A DNA stretch of 64,000 bases from a virus. Position 1 is the stretch's first letter. Each line of letters begins with the position of its first letter. Location of the stretch: IMG/VR virus record IMGVR_UViG_3300043438_002264, positions 1 through 64,000 of that record. One strand, 5' to 3'. The notes under the pieces are model-generated. The model made no database searches, had not been told where the DNA came from, and saw nothing but the letters and a program-made list of their open reading frames with translations. The position numbers and the translations under genes are program-made. This document shows positions 22,533 to 31,031 of this stretch, piece after piece.

Positions 22533-22564
22533 GGCAGGCTAAGACGTAATAATCCTAGCCTGCC
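22533..22564 (-). terminator. strong intrinsic terminator
   Basis: GGCAGGCTA (22533-22541) pairs perfectly with TAGCCTGCC (22556-22564). Read on the minus strand the stem is followed by TTGTTT. It ends transcription from the holin-like gene at 22578 before the GT61 operon. Confidence 0.8.
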
Positions 22565-22577
22565 CGTTTAAGTCAAA

Positions 22578-22868
22578 CTACTTCTTTTTGTTTGGAGGCC
22601 TTTTGGTTGCCACTGCTTTCTTTGCAGCTGGTGCCTTAATAGGCTTAGCGGCCTTTGCTGCCTTCTCTACGGCTTCTGCAGAGGGCATTACGCCGAAAGC
22701 TGCATCGTTTGGATTAACGGCTCTTAGGGCTACTGGAATCAATGCAGCCAGCAAAGAGTAGGCCAGATCTGCTGGATCAGTTACCCCAGCAAGATAAAGT
22801 GCTGTTGCTGCACCAAGAACGCTTCTTCCATAGGAAGCTAGCATGTTTTGTAGTTGTTTCTTATTCAT
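22578..22868 (-). CDS. putative holin with Lys/Ala-rich tail
   Basis: A 96-residue protein with two short hydrophobic stretches (about 12-28 and 35-50), then ALRAVNPNDAAFG and a long Lys/Ala/Pro tail. The size, topology and NPNDAAFG segment resemble actinophage holin-like proteins (recollection). A strong terminator follows. A membrane pore for endolysin release is a reasonable guess. Confidence 0.55.
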   Translation of the reverse strand: MNKKQLQNMLASYGRSVLGAATALYLAGVTDPADLAYSLLAALIPVALRAVNPNDAAFGVMPSAEAVEKAAKAAKPIKAPAAKKAVATKRPPNKKK

Positions 22869-22962
22869 TTTTCTCCTTAGTATAAATAATCATTTATTTT
22901 TTTTATTTCTTTATATTTCTTATAATTTCTAAGAATATAAAAGAAAGCTTTAATTTTTTTTA

Positions 22963-23868
22963 TCATTTTAGATCCTCATTCTTAAAATCAAAAAACATTT
23001 TTGCGATATCTTGATGCCAAGCAGCTCCAGGATGATCCCCGTCTGCACCTATTTCCCAATGCGGAATGCCATCTTTATTTTCTGGTATTAAGTGTAAGAA
23101 AGTTTTGTTGTTAGCATACAATTCAGATTCTGGTGCAACGTACTGCTTGTAAAATTTAAAACCAGATGCGGAGTAAACGTCATCGTTTGCAATAGTCCCA
23201 TAACTTGTCCAGATAAGGTCTATGTTTTTAGCTTCACAAAAATTTTCAAAAATTCCCATTAGTGTAGTTGCAAAAAGCAAAGAGTCTTCTTCGCAATATG
23301 AATCATAAAACCTTTTTATTGAAGCATTCTTTTTATGAACTAGTTCTTTATACTGATGCTTGTTCATAACTACACTTTTAAAGTTATCATAGGCTTCATC
23401 ATAAATTAGCTTTCTAGAGTATGGAGGTAGTAAAAGATAGATTTGATCTGGTGCCCCATATTTTCTTATAAAAGCCATTAAATTTTTAATTATTAAATAT
23501 ATAGAAGCCCCCATTATTCCAAGGTTATACATTTTTACTGGCTTGGAAGAAGTAAGACCAATACTTTTAGAAAAAAGCTCTACCCAAGAATTTTCCTGAA
23601 AGACTCCCTGACCATATGTATAAGAGCATCCAGAAATTAAGACGTTTAGGTTACTCTCTTTTAATGTCTCAAAGTTTTCCGACCTAAACCCGTCTTTGTT
23701 GAGTTTATAGGTTACCTGTGGACCTTTATTTACCTCAACAGGGCAAACATAAGTCTCATACCCATTCTCATCTGAATACAATAACTCATTGTCTATTTTA
23801 AATTCTGTACTGCGATTAGAAATCTCTAAGTTTTCTAAATGAAACAGGTTAGCTTTCTTTTTGTCCAT
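22963..23868 (-). CDS. SGNH-like hydrolase
   Basis: A 301-residue protein. The Ser82 nucleophile lies in SGCSYTYGQG (block I), YNLGIMGAS supplies the Asn/Gly block and DGDHPG near residue 276 gives the Asp-His pair. SGNH enzymes deacylate lipids or polysaccharides. In a glycan-modifying phage it could be a sugar O-acetyl esterase. It lacks a signal peptide, so it is cytosolic or virion-borne. Confidence 0.78.
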   Translation of the reverse strand: MDKKKANLFHLENLEISNRSTEFKIDNELLYSDENGYETYVCPVEVNKGPQVTYKLNKDGFRSENFETLKESNLNVLISGCSYTYGQGVFQENSWVELFSKSIGLTSSKPVKMYNLGIMGASIYLIIKNLMAFIRKYGAPDQIYLLLPPYSRKLIYDEAYDNFKSVVMNKHQYKELVHKKNASIKRFYDSYCEEDSLLFATTLMGIFENFCEAKNIDLIWTSYGTIANDDVYSASGFKFYKQYVAPESELYANNKTFLHLIPENKDGIPHWEIGADGDHPGAAWHQDIAKMFFDFKNEDLK

Positions 23869-23871
23869 AAT

Positions 23872-24306
23872 CTATTTTAGCATATCCTCAGAAGAATCTT
23901 CTGGCATTACCTTTACAAGATCATCGTAGGCATCAGATATCTTATCAATAATAATAGTGTGTGGAGATTGGCCAGCAACGGTGCCATAAGTTTTTGCATA
24001 AAGTATTTGTGGCTCTATCTTGTTTTTAAATTCAAGAAGGGCTGCCTGAACCTGCTCTATGTAGTCAAAAGCCCAATCTCTTGATTGAGATATAAACTTT
24101 AAGAATCCATCACTTTTTTCTATTGAATCAGAATCTTTTTTGTCTAATTCTTCTTTTAGCTTTTTAGAAATTATCGATTTGTCCAATGCTATTTGAATAA
24201 TGTCAGCAGAAAGCCTTCTGTTCTTAGATCGAATAGCTAAATTATTAATCAACAAAACAACAATTATTAATAGCAACACCCCATAGGCAACAGCCTCTAG
24301 TATCAT
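23872..24306 (-). CDS. membrane-anchored coiled-coil protein
   Basis: A 144-residue protein with an N-terminal hydrophobic segment (AVAYGVLLLIIVVLLI) followed by a charged helix. The layout resembles Rz-like or other membrane-anchored phage proteins, but no family is recognised. Start coupled by ATGA. Confidence 0.65.
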   Translation of the reverse strand: MILEAVAYGVLLLIIVVLLINNLAIRSKNRRLSADIIQIALDKSIISKKLKEELDKKDSDSIEKSDGFLKFISQSRDWAFDYIEQVQAALLEFKNKIEPQILYAKTYGTVAGQSPHTIIIDKISDAYDDLVKVMPEDSSEDMLK

Positions 24307-24542
24307 TCTGAACCACCTTCTCTAACCAACAAAACTATTGCTCCATTATCTTCTAGGGCTTTTTTTACTCGTATCATATATTCTACTGCTTGACGCTTTC
24401 CATCATGTGCTAAAGACATAAAGGCTTTTTCACTTGCCTTTACAGTAATAAAATTATTATGATCAATTATCTGTACCGCAAAACCTTTTGGAGCAAAGTG
24501 TGCCAAAGATCTGAAGGCATTTTTCATAGAGTCTGTATACAT
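24303..24542 (-). CDS. small hypothetical protein
   Basis: About 79 residues beginning MYTDSMKNAFRSLAHFA. The start at 24542 overlaps the preceding stop as TAATG and has AAGGATAAAGAA upstream, so it is preferred to 24575. No domain recognised. Confidence 0.65.
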   Translation of the reverse strand: MYTDSMKNAFRSLAHFAPKGFAVQIIDHNNFITVKASEKAFMSLAHDGKRQAVEYMIRVKKALEDNGAIVLLVREGGSE

Positions 24543-25078
24543 TATTTCTTTATCCTTGCTGACATGTTTCCCCATCTGCTTATTCTAATCATAGCAGTTT
24601 CTTCTAAGTGGGTATCAATTATTGAATGTTCCCATTTTGATGCAGGGACTAGCTTAGCTAATTCTATAGCCTCTTCTTCGGTTTCTGCAAATACAGAAAT
24701 CTTGTACAGATCTCTGACTAAGCATTCAACTTCAAAACTTTTTGAGCCATTCCCAATTTTTGCCTTCTCTTTTGAGTAATAAAAATTTATTGTTTTTAGA
24801 TGCTCTAGCTTATCAACTTTGTTTAGACTAATTAAACAATCTCCAACAGCAACATCAAACTGCTCTTCACCAAATACAAATCTTTGATTTCGATCAAATG
24901 GGTAAACATATAGGATTTCTAAACCTAAAGAGTTTTCTTTAAAAACATCAATATGACTAAAGCTGCTTTCCACCACGCCAAAGACTGCGTGAGAGTATGC
25001 TTGAAAATTAAAGTCTATTGCTTGCTGAAAAGGCAAATTCCTTAACAAAAAAACATTTTTATCTTTATCTATCCACAT
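24542..25078 (-). CDS. hypothetical protein with C-terminal DpnD/PcfM-like module
   Basis: A 178-residue protein. The C-terminal YKISVFAETEEEAIELAK matches the small proteins at 505-675 and 3042-3221, here fused to an N-terminal region of about 120 residues of unknown fold. Function unknown. Confidence 0.65.
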   Translation of the reverse strand: MWIDKDKNVFLLRNLPFQQAIDFNFQAYSHAVFGVVESSFSHIDVFKENSLGLEILYVYPFDRNQRFVFGEEQFDVAVGDCLISLNKVDKLEHLKTINFYYSKEKAKIGNGSKSFEVECLVRDLYKISVFAETEEEAIELAKLVPASKWEHSIIDTHLEETAMIRISRWGNMSARIKK

Positions 25079-25079
25079 G

Positions 25080-25364
25080 TTATTGATCCATCGTTAAGTT
25101 TTTCCAAGTTTCTCCCCATTGTTCTTTGGTTCGATGCCTCGAAAATTCTCTAGAAATTTTTCCGTTTTCTAAAAATATTCCTCCCCAGACTCCCCATTCT
25201 TTCTGAGAAACTCCAACAGCAAAGCAGTCTTTTGAAACTGGGCAAGCTGAGCAAAGCTTGTCAATCGCTGGCCTTAAAGATAAGTTTTCTTCATATTTAT
25301 CAAAAAATAAATTTGTGTCATAGCCGTTGCAAGAGCCAGAGTCTTTCCACTGGTGCTTAGGCAT
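25080..25364 (-). CDS. whiB: WhiB-family [4Fe-4S] transcription regulator
   Basis: A 94-residue protein from ATG 25364. It has Cys12, Cys38, Cys41 and Cys47 (CxxCxxxxxC in LCSACPVSKDC), then GVWGG at 58-62, the signature of Wbl proteins. Wbl proteins are confined to Actinobacteria and their phages and bind SigA to change promoter choice. The start overlaps the upstream stop by 8 nt. An in-frame ATG at 25412 lies within the previous gene and is less likely. Confidence 0.93.
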   Translation of the reverse strand: MPKHQWKDSGSCNGYDTNLFFDKYEENLSLRPAIDKLCSACPVSKDCFAVGVSQKEWGVWGGIFLENGKISREFSRHRTKEQWGETWKNLTMDQ

Positions 25365-25572
25365 TGCCACCAGACTTACCAGGAATTTCCCAGCCTTGGG
25401 AAGTAGGCTCAAACCTTTGCTCTATATACCAAACACCTTTTATGCGAACCCCCTGCTTTGAAGTTTTTGCTTTATCTGAAGGGTATCGTTTTACAACGGT
25501 CCAGCCATCCCAAGAAAGTTCTTTATTGGAAGAAACAAACTTTTCCATTTCTTCAATTGTTTTTATGATCAT
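25357..25572 (-). CDS. small hypothetical protein
   Basis: A 71-residue protein directly upstream of and overlapping whiB. It contains WDGWTVVKRYPS and RIKGVWYIEQRF, which suggest a small beta-sheet fold. No family recognised. The coupling hints at co-expression with the regulator. Confidence 0.65.
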   Translation of the reverse strand: MIIKTIEEMEKFVSSNKELSWDGWTVVKRYPSDKAKTSKQGVRIKGVWYIEQRFEPTSQGWEIPGKSGGNA

Positions 25573-25596
25573 TTTAGATTGCTCTCTATTTTTACT

Positions 25597-25947
25597 TTAA
25601 AACCTATAAACGCCTACATGAGCATCTTTGCTTTCTGCATACGATACTAATGACGATACTGGTTCTTTTGGTTTACTGAAAAAAGCAAAATATCCTAGAC
25701 TATGAACATTTTGTTTAATCCAGCTTGGAGGGATTTTAATCATTTTAATGCGAATTCCTCTTGCCTTTAAGCTTCTTTCTGAAACGTTTGAAAATTCCAA
25801 GGCCATAGAGTTTATCTGTGCTGGCCCCGCAGAATAAATATAAAATTCTTTATCATCATCTTTCATTTCAGAAAGGGCAGTCCCCATAGCTCTTAAAAAA
25901 ACGGGGTAGTCGTTAAAAGTTTTAGTGCCCTGAATAGCCACTATCAT
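25597..25947 (-). CDS. possible SLOG-like protein
   Basis: A 116-residue protein starting MIVAIQGTKTFNDYPVF, with IYSAGPAQINSMAL in the middle. The spacing of a Gly-rich first strand and a later SAGPA loop resembles YspA/SLOG nucleotide-binding proteins. This is tentative. It overlaps the upstream gene by 26 nt. Confidence 0.45.
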   Translation of the reverse strand: MIVAIQGTKTFNDYPVFLRAMGTALSEMKDDDKEFYIYSAGPAQINSMALEFSNVSERSLKARGIRIKMIKIPPSWIKQNVHSLGYFAFFSKPKEPVSSLVSYAESKDAHVGVYRF

Positions 25948-26341
25948 CTTTACGCCCTTCCGTTAAAGCTTCAACTATATGAATTACCTTTTCTAATTGT
26001 ACCCTATCCATACCTATTGTGTCAACTACCCTGGCCGTATCTTCTGCGACCACGCCCTCTTCCATGTCTGCAACAAAAAGAGCATTATTTTTAATCCAGT
26101 AGGCTTCGTTCTCTAAAAAAACTACACGAGTATACATGCTTTTTTCATAGTTTTTAGATTGTGTGTTGGGTTGTTTTTCTAAAAATAATCTATCTGGAAT
26201 GAAGTCTTTTGTTATTTCATAAATATGGCTTTGGCTATACCTTATAAACATTTTAGAATTTTTAGATAAATCTTTAATTATGGCATTACGTAGTACTAGA
26301 ATAGCTAAAATAGCTGCAAAAGATCCTAATAAAAACTCCAT
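25922..26341 (-). CDS. single-span membrane protein
   Basis: A 139-residue protein with one N-terminal hydrophobic helix (FLLGSFAAILAILVL) and a soluble C-terminal part of about 115 residues. The gene downstream starts within it. Unknown family. Confidence 0.65.
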   Translation of the reverse strand: MEFLLGSFAAILAILVLRNAIIKDLSKNSKMFIRYSQSHIYEITKDFIPDRLFLEKQPNTQSKNYEKSMYTRVVFLENEAYWIKNNALFVADMEEGVVAEDTARVVDTIGMDRVQLEKVIHIVEALTEGRKDDSGYSGH

Positions 26342-26381
26342 AATTACTCCTAATTAATATCTTATTATATCTTATAAAATA

Positions 26382-26615
26382 TTAAACAGCCTCTTTTACT
26401 CTATTTTCAATAAGCTTTTCTCGCTCATCAACGATTTGATATGCAAATTTCATCATTTTGTCATATCCAACTGCATTGTCCATAATCTTATTATAGTGAT
26501 GAGCACAAAACATTAAGCTTCCTATAACCCCTATTGCATGAACATATGCTTGGGCATTACAGTCTTGAGAATCGCACCTAGCGTTTGCGTCTAAAGTATA
26601 TTCTGTTTCTTTCAT
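26382..26615 (-). CDS. DUF7455-like zinc-binding protein
   Basis: A 77-residue protein with CDSQDCNAQAYV and SLMFCAHHYNK, then IVDEREKLIE. The Cys/Cys...Cys/His-His pattern resembles actinobacterial DUF7455 proteins. The same module occurs twice in the next gene (26612-27136). Overlap by 4 nt. Confidence 0.68.
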   Translation of the reverse strand: MKETEYTLDANARCDSQDCNAQAYVHAIGVIGSLMFCAHHYNKIMDNAVGYDKMMKFAYQIVDEREKLIENRVKEAV

Positions 26616-27136
26616 ACCTGTTTTACCCCTTCTGCTTGCTGAATTACTGTTTCTTCCATTAAAAATCTTTCATCCAATACCGTGGCCTCATCTGAAACCT
26701 TTAATCCATTTGAAAGATGCCTATAAAACATTTTCCTATAATGAAAATTACAAAGATATCTTAATGGTACAGATTGATCAGGGTAAGTTAGCTGTACAAA
26801 AGCTCTAGACTCACACCAGCAAAATGCGTCAAAAGTCATCTTACTATAATTTATTTTTTCAAAAGTTTCTTTAATTCTGTCTCTTTCATCTATCACAACT
26901 TCGCAGGTTTCTCTCCACTGCTGAGGACTTCTCCCCTCTGTAATAGTTTTTTCATAATAATAATGAAAGTCACACAAAAATCTTTTTCCTCTTGGGCCTT
27001 CCAGATAAACATACGCTGGGGCTACACAAGAGCTGTTTGCCCTTCCTTCAAAAGACATGCCATACTTTTTTTCTGGCAGAACCATCATTGGATCAAAAGC
27101 TTCACAGAGCTGATCCTTAGGAATGCCTAGGGTCAT
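26612..27136 (-). CDS. protein with two DUF7455-like zinc modules
   Basis: A 174-residue protein built from two repeats: SSCVAPAYVYLEG...FLCDFHYYYEK...VIDERDRIKE and CWCESRAFVQLTY...YLCNFHYRKMF...VLDERFLMEE. Each matches the neighbouring 77-residue protein. It probably arose by duplication and fusion. Metal binding inferred. Function unknown. Confidence 0.68.
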   Translation of the reverse strand: MTLGIPKDQLCEAFDPMMVLPEKKYGMSFEGRANSSCVAPAYVYLEGPRGKRFLCDFHYYYEKTITEGRSPQQWRETCEVVIDERDRIKETFEKINYSKMTFDAFCWCESRAFVQLTYPDQSVPLRYLCNFHYRKMFYRHLSNGLKVSDEATVLDERFLMEETVIQQAEGVKQV

Positions 27137-27139
27137 TTT

Positions 27140-27322
27140 CTATCCCTTATTATCGGTTGAATAAAAGCCACCACCATTAAAGGCAACTCCTACAGGATAG
27201 TATACACGAGAGAGTGGCAGATTGCAAGTCTGACATTCATACCCTGGGTCTTTATCCAAAATGCTTCTTACAAAAGTTTCTTTTGTTTTGCATTCTGCAC
27301 ACTCATACTCGTATACAGGCAT
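27140..27322 (-). CDS. FmdB-type zinc ribbon protein
   Basis: A 60-residue protein starting MPVYEYECAECKTKETF with CxxC and a second pair in YECQTCNLPLSRV, the FmdB/CxxC_CxxC_SSSS pattern. It ends in a Gly-rich tail. These small ribbons are widespread with unclear roles. Confidence 0.85.
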   Translation of the reverse strand: MPVYEYECAECKTKETFVRSILDKDPGYECQTCNLPLSRVYYPVGVAFNGGGFYSTDNKG

Positions 27323-27323
27323 A

Positions 27324-27959
27324 TTACTTTTTAAAACCAGGAACTGGGTTAACCAGTTTCCCTGTTGGCTTCTTTTTTGCTTTTAGACCAGTTACGTCAA
27401 AGCTTGGTGGAGTTGTGTCAATTATGCCATCATCTGGGGTTGCATCTGGAGCAGAGTCCTTTAGTTTTTCATAAGTCATTACAGCTTCAACAAACTCAAT
27501 TGGGCTAACAAATCCCTTACCATTTAGATCCCAGCGGTGCACCTTACCCTCCACAATTTCAAAATGTAGGTGACGACCAGCTGATGCTCCAGTATTTCCC
27601 ATAATTCCGAGAATAGTTCCAGCCTCAACCTTTTGACCAGTCTTGACCTTCAGAGAACCCTCTTCCATGTGACCATAGCGAGCAACGTACCAAACACCAT
27701 TAACCTTACAGCGTAGGTCTACGTAGTATCCTACGCCCCCTAGAGAGCCATCAGCGTTCTTTAGCTTTGATGGGCCAGCGTAAACGACTGTGCCGTCATG
27801 CCAGGCCTCACAATAGATCTTTGGGTTACTGCCCCAAAGGTCCGTGCCATTATGATGCTTCTTAATTTTTTCAATAGGATGCACCCTCCATCCAAAAGGA
27901 CTTGTAATTTTCCAAGCCTTACCTTTTTTCCCGTCAATCGGGTATTGTGTCTTTGCCAT
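27324..27959 (-). CDS. M23 (LytM-type) endopeptidase, likely endolysin
   Basis: A 211-residue protein. Zinc ligands are H36 and D40 (HHNGTD) and H132 in HLHFE, with H97 (RYGHM) and H130 as catalytic histidines. SPFGWRVHP at the N-terminus is typical. The C-terminal Pro/Lys tail may bind the wall. It lacks a signal peptide, as for a holin-dependent endolysin. RBS GGAGGTC. It differs in class from the secreted NlpC/P60 enzyme at 6928. Confidence 0.9.
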   Translation of the reverse strand: MAKTQYPIDGKKGKAWKITSPFGWRVHPIEKIKKHHNGTDLWGSNPKIYCEAWHDGTVVYAGPSKLKNADGSLGGVGYYVDLRCKVNGVWYVARYGHMEEGSLKVKTGQKVEAGTILGIMGNTGASAGRHLHFEIVEGKVHRWDLNGKGFVSPIEFVEAVMTYEKLKDSAPDATPDDGIIDTTPPSFDVTGLKAKKKPTGKLVNPVPGFKK

Positions 27960-27973
27960 ATATAAAGACCTCC

Positions 27974-28927
27974 TTACTTACTATTATACCAGAGCTTTGT
28001 ATGCTCAAACTCTTCTGCAGCCTCAGTCTTTTCGTAAAACTCATTAACAGGTTTATCTAAATTACTGATATCCATGTATTTATTTTTTCCGTTTATCATT
28101 AGATTGACAACCTCTAAGAAAACTTCTTTACTATCATAAACCCATTTTCTTACTGGACTACCACCAATCTGCTTCCACCAACGAGAGTCTTCTTGATTAT
28201 GGTATTTTTCATCGTTATCGGCAAATATTCTAGTATTTTTGAGGGTGGGAGCAACTACGTCATATCCGTTGCAAAAAGTTACCAGTGATAGCTCTGCCTC
28301 TTCAAAAGGAAACTTGTGATAGTCTGGGAACTCCATATCTTTTAAGTAAGACCTATGACAAAAATAAAAATTCCCAGACATGTAATAATTTAAAAAATAT
28401 GATTCGTTAACCATTCTTGAATAAATAATTGATAAGTCTGGGTCTTCTCTCAGCTCTCCATAAATCTCTAGCCCCTGTGAATCAAACTGATAGTGATGCG
28501 TTTTGTGAAGTCTAATCTTTGTATAACGATCTACGTCGGCTTCATGCCAGAGTTGAGAAGAAATTACCGTTTTTTGTTTTATCTTCATAAGATCTTTTAA
28601 GTCTGAGATAAGCTTTGTGTCCCAGCCAGACTCAAACCTTGTGTGCGAGTCTATTTGCAAAAAATAATTTTCGTCATCAATTAATTTTCTTAACTCAGAT
28701 CTAATTTCAATAATTCCTGGAGCACTTGGTAAATCTATGTCTGGGCTGTAAGAAATAGTCTTAACTTTATTTTTAATAAAAGATAAATCTGGTGCTTGGT
28801 CATACTGCAAAGATATCCCAAAGGAAATGTTTTCTGGAAGAGTCGCAGCATTTAAAGCATTTCTTATTGTTTTCTGTAAGTTAGGCTCTTCTAAAGCTGC
28901 AATAGAAATAAATATGTTGTCATTCAT
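27974..28927 (-). CDS. GlcNAc-type glycosyltransferase (PF11397-like), copy 2
   Basis: A 317-residue paralogue of 10995-11951: MNDNIFISIAALEEPNL, ISFGISLQYDQAPD, RSELRKLID and LQIDSHTRF with the DSH motif. TAATG overlap couples it to the upstream oxygenase gene, suggesting a linked glycosylation and hydroxylation step. Confidence 0.82.
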   Translation of the reverse strand: MNDNIFISIAALEEPNLQKTIRNALNAATLPENISFGISLQYDQAPDLSFIKNKVKTISYSPDIDLPSAPGIIEIRSELRKLIDDENYFLQIDSHTRFESGWDTKLISDLKDLMKIKQKTVISSQLWHEADVDRYTKIRLHKTHHYQFDSQGLEIYGELREDPDLSIIYSRMVNESYFLNYYMSGNFYFCHRSYLKDMEFPDYHKFPFEEAELSLVTFCNGYDVVAPTLKNTRIFADNDEKYHNQEDSRWWKQIGGSPVRKWVYDSKEVFLEVVNLMINGKNKYMDISNLDKPVNEFYEKTEAAEEFEHTKLWYNSK

Positions 28928-29577
28928 TACTCTTCTCCATTAGAATGAATCATGTGTTTCATATTGTGATACCAGTGCGGCATGGAGTATCTGAATCCTG
29001 AAGTAATTGGATGAACCTCATGAATGTATAAAAAGTTTGATGGGAAAAATATAATGCTGCCAGCCTCTGGCTTTATCTTTACCCCAGAATTAACAAACTC
29101 AATTTCTCCACCTTCATAGTTATCATTAAGGTACATAACAGTAGACAAAGCTCTACTGCTTAGCCCCTGATCTTGGTGTGCTGGCAAATGTCCAGTCTTT
29201 CCATATCTTAAAAGATTTATGCTTTCTTCACGATTTTTAATATTTTTTTCAGCAAATGGATAGATTTTTGTTGTATAGTGTTTAAATCCTTCGTCTAAAG
29301 CCCTATACATTGTTGTTGTAATTTCAAACATTTCTTTATAGTAATAATCCTTAGGGCTAATTTGCTCTGGAGGAGGAAAAAACTTTTGATCGTTAAAGTG
29401 TAAATTTCCATAGGTCCATGGGCTCCAGGGCTGCACGTCTGTTTGGTGGCCAGCATGCCTGCCCGCTGTGTATCTTTCATCTATATCATTTACAACATCT
29501 ATAATTCTTTGTGGATTTGGAATTATATTTTTATAATAAACTAATCCCAAACCAAGAACATCATAGGTAAAAGACAT
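28927..29577 (-). CDS. 2OG-Fe(II) oxygenase (P4H type)
   Basis: A 216-residue protein with H134-x-D136 (PAHQDQG), H189 (HEVHPI) and R196, with YEGGEIEF between. It is similar to 13338-14054 and 39140-39748. The PF11397 glycosyltransferase is coupled downstream. Substrate unknown. Confidence 0.85.
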   Translation of the reverse strand: MSFTYDVLGLGLVYYKNIIPNPQRIIDVVNDIDERYTAGRHAGHQTDVQPWSPWTYGNLHFNDQKFFPPPEQISPKDYYYKEMFEITTTMYRALDEGFKHYTTKIYPFAEKNIKNREESINLLRYGKTGHLPAHQDQGLSSRALSTVMYLNDNYEGGEIEFVNSGVKIKPEAGSIIFFPSNFLYIHEVHPITSGFRYSMPHWYHNMKHMIHSNGEE

Positions 29578-30188
29578 TAGATTTCCCTATCTAATAAAGC
29601 ATACGGATGATTAATAGCAGCCCAGTGTTCGGTTTCTAAGGCTGTGTGAAAGTCTGGGTCTGCATGCTCTGGAAGGCTTGTGTGCATGTAAAGAGCGGTA
29701 TGTCTAAATCCATTTTCTACTTTAGTTATTCCGTGTATATATTCTGATCCAGCACTTGGGAAAAATACTGCAGAATACTTTTTTGGCTTGTATTCAAAAT
29801 TTTGATTTGGAAAGTATATCAAACCACCTTCATATTCCGATGGGTCATTTAAATAAATTATTGTGCTCCACTCAATAAATGGTTCTGGGTCTTGAGCATC
29901 TATATGAAGCCCCCCCACAGATCCTGGAACCCAGTGTGAGCCGAAGGCCTTAAAAACATAAATTGGATTTACAAAGCCATTCTGGTTTTTGTGTGTTTGA
30001 TTAGACTTGTGACCATACTTTATTAATAAATCCATTACCCTTTTGTTATATGGAAAAGCTGTACCACCAAATCTTTTTTTGTAATACTCTGGATAAGGGT
30101 TTGTTTCTGATGGGTTTTTTTGCTCTTGAATTAGAGTTTCCGCATCTTCTGGGGTAATAAAATTATCAATAATGTGTATTCTGTGCAT
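29577..30188 (-). CDS. 2OG-Fe(II) oxygenase (P4H type)
   Basis: A 203-residue protein with H95-x-D97 (GGLHIDAQD), H152 (EYIHGI) and R162 (GFRHTAL), plus YEGGLIYF. It heads an operon with the next oxygenase and the PF11397 glycosyltransferase. RBS AAGGAG. Confidence 0.85.
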   Translation of the reverse strand: MHRIHIIDNFITPEDAETLIQEQKNPSETNPYPEYYKKRFGGTAFPYNKRVMDLLIKYGHKSNQTHKNQNGFVNPIYVFKAFGSHWVPGSVGGLHIDAQDPEPFIEWSTIIYLNDPSEYEGGLIYFPNQNFEYKPKKYSAVFFPSAGSEYIHGITKVENGFRHTALYMHTSLPEHADPDFHTALETEHWAAINHPYALLDREI

Positions 30189-30212
30189 GTTCTTCTCCTT
30201 GTTAATATTATA

Positions 30213-31031
30213 TCAGGAAATCTGTTTGATTTCCATTAAGAACTTTCTTGCATCCAAATTCTGGTAGCTTAGCAAGCCTGGGTTATATAAAACGTCATCT
30301 GGGTTATATGGAAGCTTATTGAGAGAGCTACTTTCTATACCGTGAAATTTTAAAAACTCAGAAGAGTTTTTTGTTAGACACTCTATTACTTCATTATACC
30401 CATGCTCTATGGAAAATGTAGTATACTCTGTTTCAATAGTTCTAAGCAACAAGTCTTCGTATAAGTTGGACGGTCCTGAAAAAATATCAATTTCTTTATT
30501 AAACAAATTTAAAGAAAGCATCTCTTCTTCTCCGTGATATTTAACATTTTTAGGATACATATTTTTTAAATTTTCAGTTTTTCCAAAAATAAAATTTCTA
30601 TCTATAAAATTTGACAAAGTAAAGTCTAAAGATTTTAATCTTTCTTGTTTTAAAAAAAACAAATCTTTTAGTTTTAAGCTTAATCTTCCTTTGCCAGAAA
30701 TGACAGCATTTTTATCATTTAAGAAATTAATTAAAGTTTCATCCCAATTTTCTGAAACAAGGGTATCGTCAGAACAAAATAAAAAATACTCAGAAGTATT
30801 TTTATTAACCATTTTGCTTTTTCGCTCTGCAGGTCCAATAATTTCGTCCCAAGCATCGTGATGATATTCAAGATTGTTTTTATATTCGGGACCTCTAAAA
30901 ATCTGAGATCTGTCAATTGTATTTTGATCAAACACTACGACAAAAATTTCATTTTTAGTATTTTTAATTAATTGATCAACAACCTTTTTTAAGTTTTTAT
31001 TTTGATATGAAACAATTAAAGATTGAATCAT
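30213..31031 (-). CDS. GT-A-like glycosyltransferase
   Basis: A 272-residue protein beginning MIQSLIVSYQNKNLKKVVDQ. It has FLFCSDDTLVSENWDETL, an SDD metal motif with the trailing NWDE pattern also seen in PF11397 copies. It is divergent and lacks a recognisable acceptor domain. It overlaps the DUF6065-like gene upstream by 4 nt. Confidence 0.62.
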   Translation of the reverse strand: MIQSLIVSYQNKNLKKVVDQLIKNTKNEIFVVVFDQNTIDRSQIFRGPEYKNNLEYHHDAWDEIIGPAERKSKMVNKNTSEYFLFCSDDTLVSENWDETLINFLNDKNAVISGKGRLSLKLKDLFFLKQERLKSLDFTLSNFIDRNFIFGKTENLKNMYPKNVKYHGEEEMLSLNLFNKEIDIFSGPSNLYEDLLLRTIETEYTTFSIEHGYNEVIECLTKNSSEFLKFHGIESSSLNKLPYNPDDVLYNPGLLSYQNLDARKFLMEIKQIS

